From the NCBI GenBank assembly GCA_964036665.1, contig OZ038528.1, forward strand, positions 24,105,245 through 24,169,244: 64,000 nt of DNA, written 5' to 3'. The translations under genes and the position numbers were made by a program. Positions within the stretch are counted from its first letter, which is position 1. Every line of letters begins with the position of its first letter. Below the pieces are notes generated by a model. The model had not been told where the DNA came from. It did no database searches and saw only the letters and a list, made by a program, of their open reading frames with translations. Source of the stretch: Gordius sp. MW1. Lineage: Eukaryota; Nematomorpha; Gordioida; Gordea; Gordiidae. Shown one piece after another: positions 59,178 to 64,000 of the stretch.

Positions 59178-60528
59178 CAGGATTTCTTTCAGAAAAAATG
59201 CTCCAGGGGGGTATTTTCAACTTCCGGGGGGGGGGGGGGGTAAAATTTTTTTTAATTGCTAAACCATTTTGTATAATATTTACTGATTTTTATTGGAGAT
59301 ATAAAAATAGATACATACGCGCATAATCATTAAATAAATACATGTAATATTTTAACGGGCAAGTGTTCTCTTAAGAAAGTATGTTGTAAAGAGAACAGAC
59401 AGAGCATAAAGCCCCACCTAAGGCTTCATCAAAAATTAGCCATTTGTATTTAGATGTCCATGAAATCATAAATTTATATGATAATTTAAGTTTTAAATTG
59501 CCCATGTTTTTCACTTTCAGAGACTGAGCAATTAGTAGAGCTGCCAATACACTCATCTTTATCAATATATATTAATAAAATAAAAACAACTTGCATAATT
59601 TTAATTACCAGCATTTTTATCATAAGAAAAATAAGAGACAGTTTTCCCACTCTAGCAGAATTACAATTTTCATCTTGACCTAAAACATAAAAATATATAT
59701 AATACTTCTATATTATAACCAAAATCTTTCTTACCTCTTTCAGAGTTCATGTGAATTTCACTGCTGGAAGCAGAATAATATCTGCCTTTAACTTGTATAT
59801 TTTAAAATATCTGATGCTTAAAAATAATTACCATAATTTCCCATAGTAACGGATAAAACAAGAGTTTTTTTTTAATTCAGTCCCATCTTTACCTATTACA
59901 AACAAACTTATTCATGTCTGATTTTATATAAACACAAATACCCATACATAATTAAAATTATTCCAAATTAAATCATATTTACCATCTTTTTTATTAGGTT
60001 TTTCCTTTTTACTAAAGTAGTGTAAAAGAGTACTTTTATATTTACCAGACATCTGCAATTCAAAATAAGCATATTATATCAATAAAAAACAAACAATAGA
60101 ATCTATTATTAATAATAATTCTTTTTAAGTTTATAAGTAAGATAGTGATTTAATAATTCTAAAAGCTTTTATTTATGTTTATTTACCTATTGATATTTTA
60201 TAATTAAAGATAATTTGTAACTTTCAAGATTGTAAATAAGGGTTCACAGATGTTAAAAAATGATGTCTATGAATGATTTCCACCTGATTTGTAAAAAAAA
60301 TTTAATTTCGCCAATTTTATAAATTTTTTATCGACAAATTAAAATAATTTATTGAATTTCAATTTTAGCCTATTAATATAACTTATGACTTCGTGATGGA
60401 ACTTGAGTTCATGCTTCCTTCAATCAAAACTCTCCGGGGGGGGGGGGGGGGGGGGTATTTGAAATTGCCCGGGGGTAGGTATTACCCCCCCCCCCCCCCC
60501 CCCGGGCTCCCCCCTGAAAGAAACCCTG
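59178..60528 (-). mobile_element. Internally deleted copy of the 12.7 kb hAT
   Basis: Same terminal repeats (CAGGATTTCTTTCAG and CTGAAAGAAACCCTG) as 12704-15833, with exact eight-base duplications ACTGCAGC at 59170-59177 and 60529-60536. Relative to the full copy, the interior equivalent to about 12924-14760 is missing, so only the N-terminal part of the transposase (59371-59565, with SWTSKYKWLIFDEALGGALC) remains. The right half also shows small indels. Non-autonomous. Confidence 0.95.
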
Positions 60529-60536
60529 ACTGCAGC

Positions 60537-61226
60537 AACAGTCCTTCATTGAGTCTATTTTAAGGACTTTTATGCAAATGCTTCTTGATTCGCCTCAAGC
60601 CTATTTTTAAAAAATATCAGAAACAGCTATTCAACTGCAAGCACGTGGAGAAAAAATCTGTCTCTACATTTATAAATCACGGTTAGCCACCATTTTCTGG
60701 TAAGATTAAATATATAATTATTTAGACATCCATTCACCTTACCATATTAAAAAAAAACAAATTGCTGGCATATCAAAATTAAAATAGTCATGTCATTCAA
60801 GATTAAAATCAAAGGCTTATTTTGTGAAGTTATTCGAATTTCATTTAATACAATCTTTTTGTCTTAAAATCTTAAATTCATGTAATTATTTTATATGTTC
60901 CCAAAAGATTGACTATGAAGTAAATTTATTCATGTATTATATATTTCAACAACGTTTCCATACTAGACGATATATTTTTGGTGTAAATTTCGAGAGTATT
61001 AATATGATCTATAATTTGAAGCCATATATGATTATACCTTGGGTATATGCATTTCAAAAGTATACATATATGAAGAGCAACAATAACTATTATAAAAATA
61101 AAACAATTTTAATTACAAATTCTAACGATTGCTACGATCAAGATCATATATAATTAACATTATGTATACTCTGAAACTATTTAAATTAATGAAATATAGG
61201 AAAAGCATTAAAAGGAATGGGATTTA
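60537..61226. other. Intergenic DNA before the OGFOD1-like gene
   Basis: The AT-rich + strand open frame at 60824-61153 (109 codons, Tyr/Asn/Ile-rich) has no recognisable motif and is probably chance. Otherwise nothing seen. Confidence 0.4.
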
Positions 61227-64000
61227 TCAATCACATCTTGGATCGGGGGACTCGAAGTAGTTAAAGAAGAGCTGGTAGAAAAACTTTCTCTTATTTTTGC
61301 CTTGGGTACACTTGTGATTAATGTATTTGGTAAAATGTGCTACTCCTTGATCGTTATAAACCAAAGCTACCGAATTCGGTGTCGGGTTAATATTTAGAAG
61401 CTAAATGTTAACAAAAATAAAAATTTATTTTTTCACGGCAATTTTCCGTTTAGTCCAGAGTAACAGTTATATCAACAAAGTTCTAATTATGAGCCGCTAT
61501 AAAAGTTATTCTAACAAATTTAATCTAAAAATAAAATAAAATTACTATAAAACGTGAAATTACTAATACAAAACCCCACAATTATAACATTTATTTCTAT
61601 TACTTCCTCATCCTCTTCCTGATCAATGTAAACCGTTTGCCCGCCATATTCCGGATCCCACTCTATATAAAACAAGACCGTAATAATTAGAAACAATTTT
61701 AAATTCTTCATAAAATGTGAAAACCATTTGCACTTTCATCTCAAACTATATCATTCTATACATATCTACTACAATAATCTATATTAAATCAACATAAATT
61801 TGGCAAAATTAGTGAGAAAACCATTTTGCAAACATAAAGCACCTTCACATCCTAGGTAGAAGTTGAGGTTGAGAGAGCACTGCTCAAGCTCATTCGAAGT
61901 ATCATTTAAAAGGGTATAATCCCCGGGACGAAATTTGCAAATTTCAAAATGGAACCTAGTTCCGTAATCGTCGCCGTCTAAAAATTGACAATTAAACATA
62001 TTATTAGCCGTGCGAAATAAGTTGTTTGAACTTATTTGAGTTTGATAGTAACATAAATAGTTACTAAATTTACGGCCAATTCTGAATAAGCTATATAATA
62101 AAATAAACCTAAATAGAAAAATATTCTAAATATATCAATTTTAATAATAATAATAGGCCCTACAAAACAAACATGCTCAAGGACAACAAATATCGCTGTA
62201 AAAGTTGTTTGAACAAATGCTCTACTGATACTATTTGTATCGAGGTACTCATAATATTTGCGAGGCAAATAACAGAGAACAGTCTTATACGATTGTTTCA
62301 TTTTTAGTATTTGGTTAAATTAATTACTGCGCCTTTAAAATATTTTTTGCTTCGTCAATTACAAAAAGCACCATTTGAAAAAACTATTGCTAAAACTTTT
62401 ATGCTTCATGTTTTTAATTAAAATTAATTTTGATTCAATGTTAAAAATATTGAATTTTTAGGTCTGTTTGAGTTCCAATTACTAAAAGGGAAAATGATAT
62501 TCGAATCGAGTTTAAAGAGTAAAAACAAATTTTGTCTCCTGTCATGGGCTTAGCCAGGGGGAGGCAGAGAGGGGCGGCTGCCCCCCTCTAAATCCAAAAA
62601 CTCTTCAAAGTTTAATAATATTATGGCTAAAATCACTAAGATTAACATTTTGCCCCTCCCCAAATCATTATTACCCCCATTTAAATCCAATCCTGGCTAA
62701 GCCCATGGCTCGCATATAAATATAATACATATAAAATTTATTAAACATATGTATTAAAAGTTAAAATACAACGTAATTTTACCACTGGAAGAAGTTCCAT
62801 CAGCCCCAGAGGGTGGATCATCTATTAGTATACCCTCATCGGCTGGGACCGATTCTTGATTAGAAGATTGATTAGAATTGCCAGAGTCGCCTTCGTTAGC
62901 TTTACCAACCTTACGTTGTTTACAAATTCGAAGGTGTGTAAAGTTGATATAAAAAAAAAGTTAAAAATATTTAATTATATTTAAGTTTAGACTAACCCTA
63001 TTTTTACCTATAATTTGCCAATGTCACATACGGTGTATTAATAAAATTTAGGAAAGTTTCCGAATATATATTTATGATTACTACCATGGACTTAGACAAA
63101 CTACAATTTAGTAATGGTATTATGATTTTATTAAAACTGAAACAACTAACACTTTTAGCGACAATATAATCGACCACCTGTCAAAGGGTCTGTTAAAGCC
63201 TTGAAAAATGACACGATAAGAAAACTAACATTGATTTCTATTTAAAGCTCTTAATTAAGCTGTGCGAGGCTTTAAGTAACAGCGGATAACGAGGTTTGCA
63301 AATTTCAACTCAACCTTAAATTTGCGCTATATCACTAGCTGAACTTAAATACTTGGCAAACAAATCAAGGATGTAGTAAAAATTATGAATGAACTCCAAA
63401 TTCAAAACAATTATGTTTTTCGTAAACTTGTTTTGCCAGCATTTAGATGGCGTTGCGAATTTTTTTCTTGTATTATTCTTTAAGGATGGCTAAAATCTGC
63501 TTAATAAAATTCTAAAATTTATGTTTGGCCATTATAGTTTAAAAAACACACTAAATAACCAACCTTGTTTAATAACCGAAAACTGGTCGACATGCCGCCA
63601 AAATCAAAATTATGCTGACGGCTCAAAAATAACATAGAAAAAAAACTGTATTCCTACGTTGTGTTTTTTAGCGGACTTGAGAGAACCCTTTTTCCTGCTA
63701 TCATTCCTACTCCCCAAACGGTCCGGAGACCTATCATCTTGAGAAGAAGTATTACTTTCATCAGCTCTACCCCTATCCTGAACGTTACTGTCACCTCCAC
63801 TTACACTATCCTTCTTTTTGCAAGGCTCAGAGGGATCATTGTGCACGGTGGCAAGTGGGTGTAAACTGAGACCCGTCATGTTGGCCAAAATTAAAAACAT
63901 CGCTTCGGAACTAAACAGTCGAGCGCATCCTTGTATCGCAGAGGTTGTGATGGTGGTGGTGGTAGAGTTAGATTGTTCGCGACATTCTTCCTTTTTAGTC
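61227..64000 (-). CDS. OGFOD1: OGFOD1/Tpa1-type prolyl 3-hydroxylase, 3' part
   Basis: Five predicted minus-strand exons: 63658 to beyond 64000, 62783-62909, 61822-61977, 61589-61662 and 61227-61400 (stop 61227-61229). GT/AG ends and phases are consistent. The first visible exon reads LFSSEAMFLILANMTGLSLH, matching the start of the C-terminal oxygenase-like domain of OGFOD1. The next parts are a Ser/Asp-rich linker, then FRPGDYTLLND, LNFYLGCEG, EWDPEYGGQTVYI and NSVALVYNDQGVAHFTKYIN. Family members (human OGFOD1, fly sudestada, yeast Tpa1) hydroxylate a proline of small ribosomal protein uS12/RPS23, using Fe(II) and 2-oxoglutarate. The catalytic N-terminal half lies beyond the window. A MITE sits in the 62783/61977 intron. 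Confidence 0.85.
62543..62707. mobile_element. 'GTAGCC' MITE with perfect 16 bp ends
   Basis: CATGGGCTTAGCCAGG at 62543 is perfectly inverted as CCTGGCTAAGCCCATG ending 62707. It is the best preserved of five copies and lies inside an intron of the OGFOD1-like gene. The flanking octamers do not match. Confidence 0.8.

Noticed and set aside
62032-62301. Minus-strand frame in an OGFOD1-like intron
   Set aside because: It does not fit the phase or content of the gene and is AT-driven with hydrophobic bias; treated as intronic.

Overview
The window is a repeat-rich, AT-rich piece of an animal (invertebrate) genome. Three host loci fix it as metazoan: a Disabled-type PTB adaptor, metabotropic-glutamate-type class C receptors with a nine-cysteine domain, and an OGFOD1/Tpa1-type prolyl hydroxylase. 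Many host introns are very short (35-43 bp), while others are swollen to 3.5-6 kb by mobile DNA. I cannot name the species.

Layout: 0.5-4.7 kb is a decayed Ty3/gypsy retrotransposon carrying a nested hAT relic. 5.3-11.3 kb holds non-coding DNA, tRNA-like repeat modules and MITEs. 11.6-18.3 kb is class C receptor gene A (+), with a nearly full-length hAT transposon in intron 2. 20.6-22.15 kb is receptor pseudogene B (-). 22.45-28.45 kb is a piggyBac element split by a 3.9 kb foldback element. 28.75-30.1 kb is a second hAT transposase relic. 30.46-36.13 kb looks like one MITE swollen by inverted tRNA-like repeats and a small LTR element. 36.77-39.95 kb is receptor gene C (-). 41.2-43.96 kb is an RTE-type LINE relic split by a hAT-type element. 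46.4-58.65 kb is the Disabled-like gene (-): intron 7 contains a 3.8 kb near-palindrome, and intron 6 contains an LTR element with a hAT relic inside. 59.18-60.53 kb is an internally deleted copy of the 12.7 kb hAT. 61.2-64 kb is the 3' half of an OGFOD1-like gene (-).

The receptors are predicted membrane sensors and the Dab-like protein a cytoplasmic adaptor. The OGFOD1-like protein is a predicted 2-oxoglutarate oxygenase of the translation machinery. Nothing here shows the three kinds of gene to be functionally coupled.

The strongest new observations are structural: many insertions with exact or 7-of-8 eight-base target duplications, so the nesting order can be read; two giant inverted-repeat elements; and one C/G-rich minisatellite unit shared by two unrelated non-autonomous elements. 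Splice sites were placed by reading GT/AG signals, codon phase and similarity between paralogues. No database search was run.
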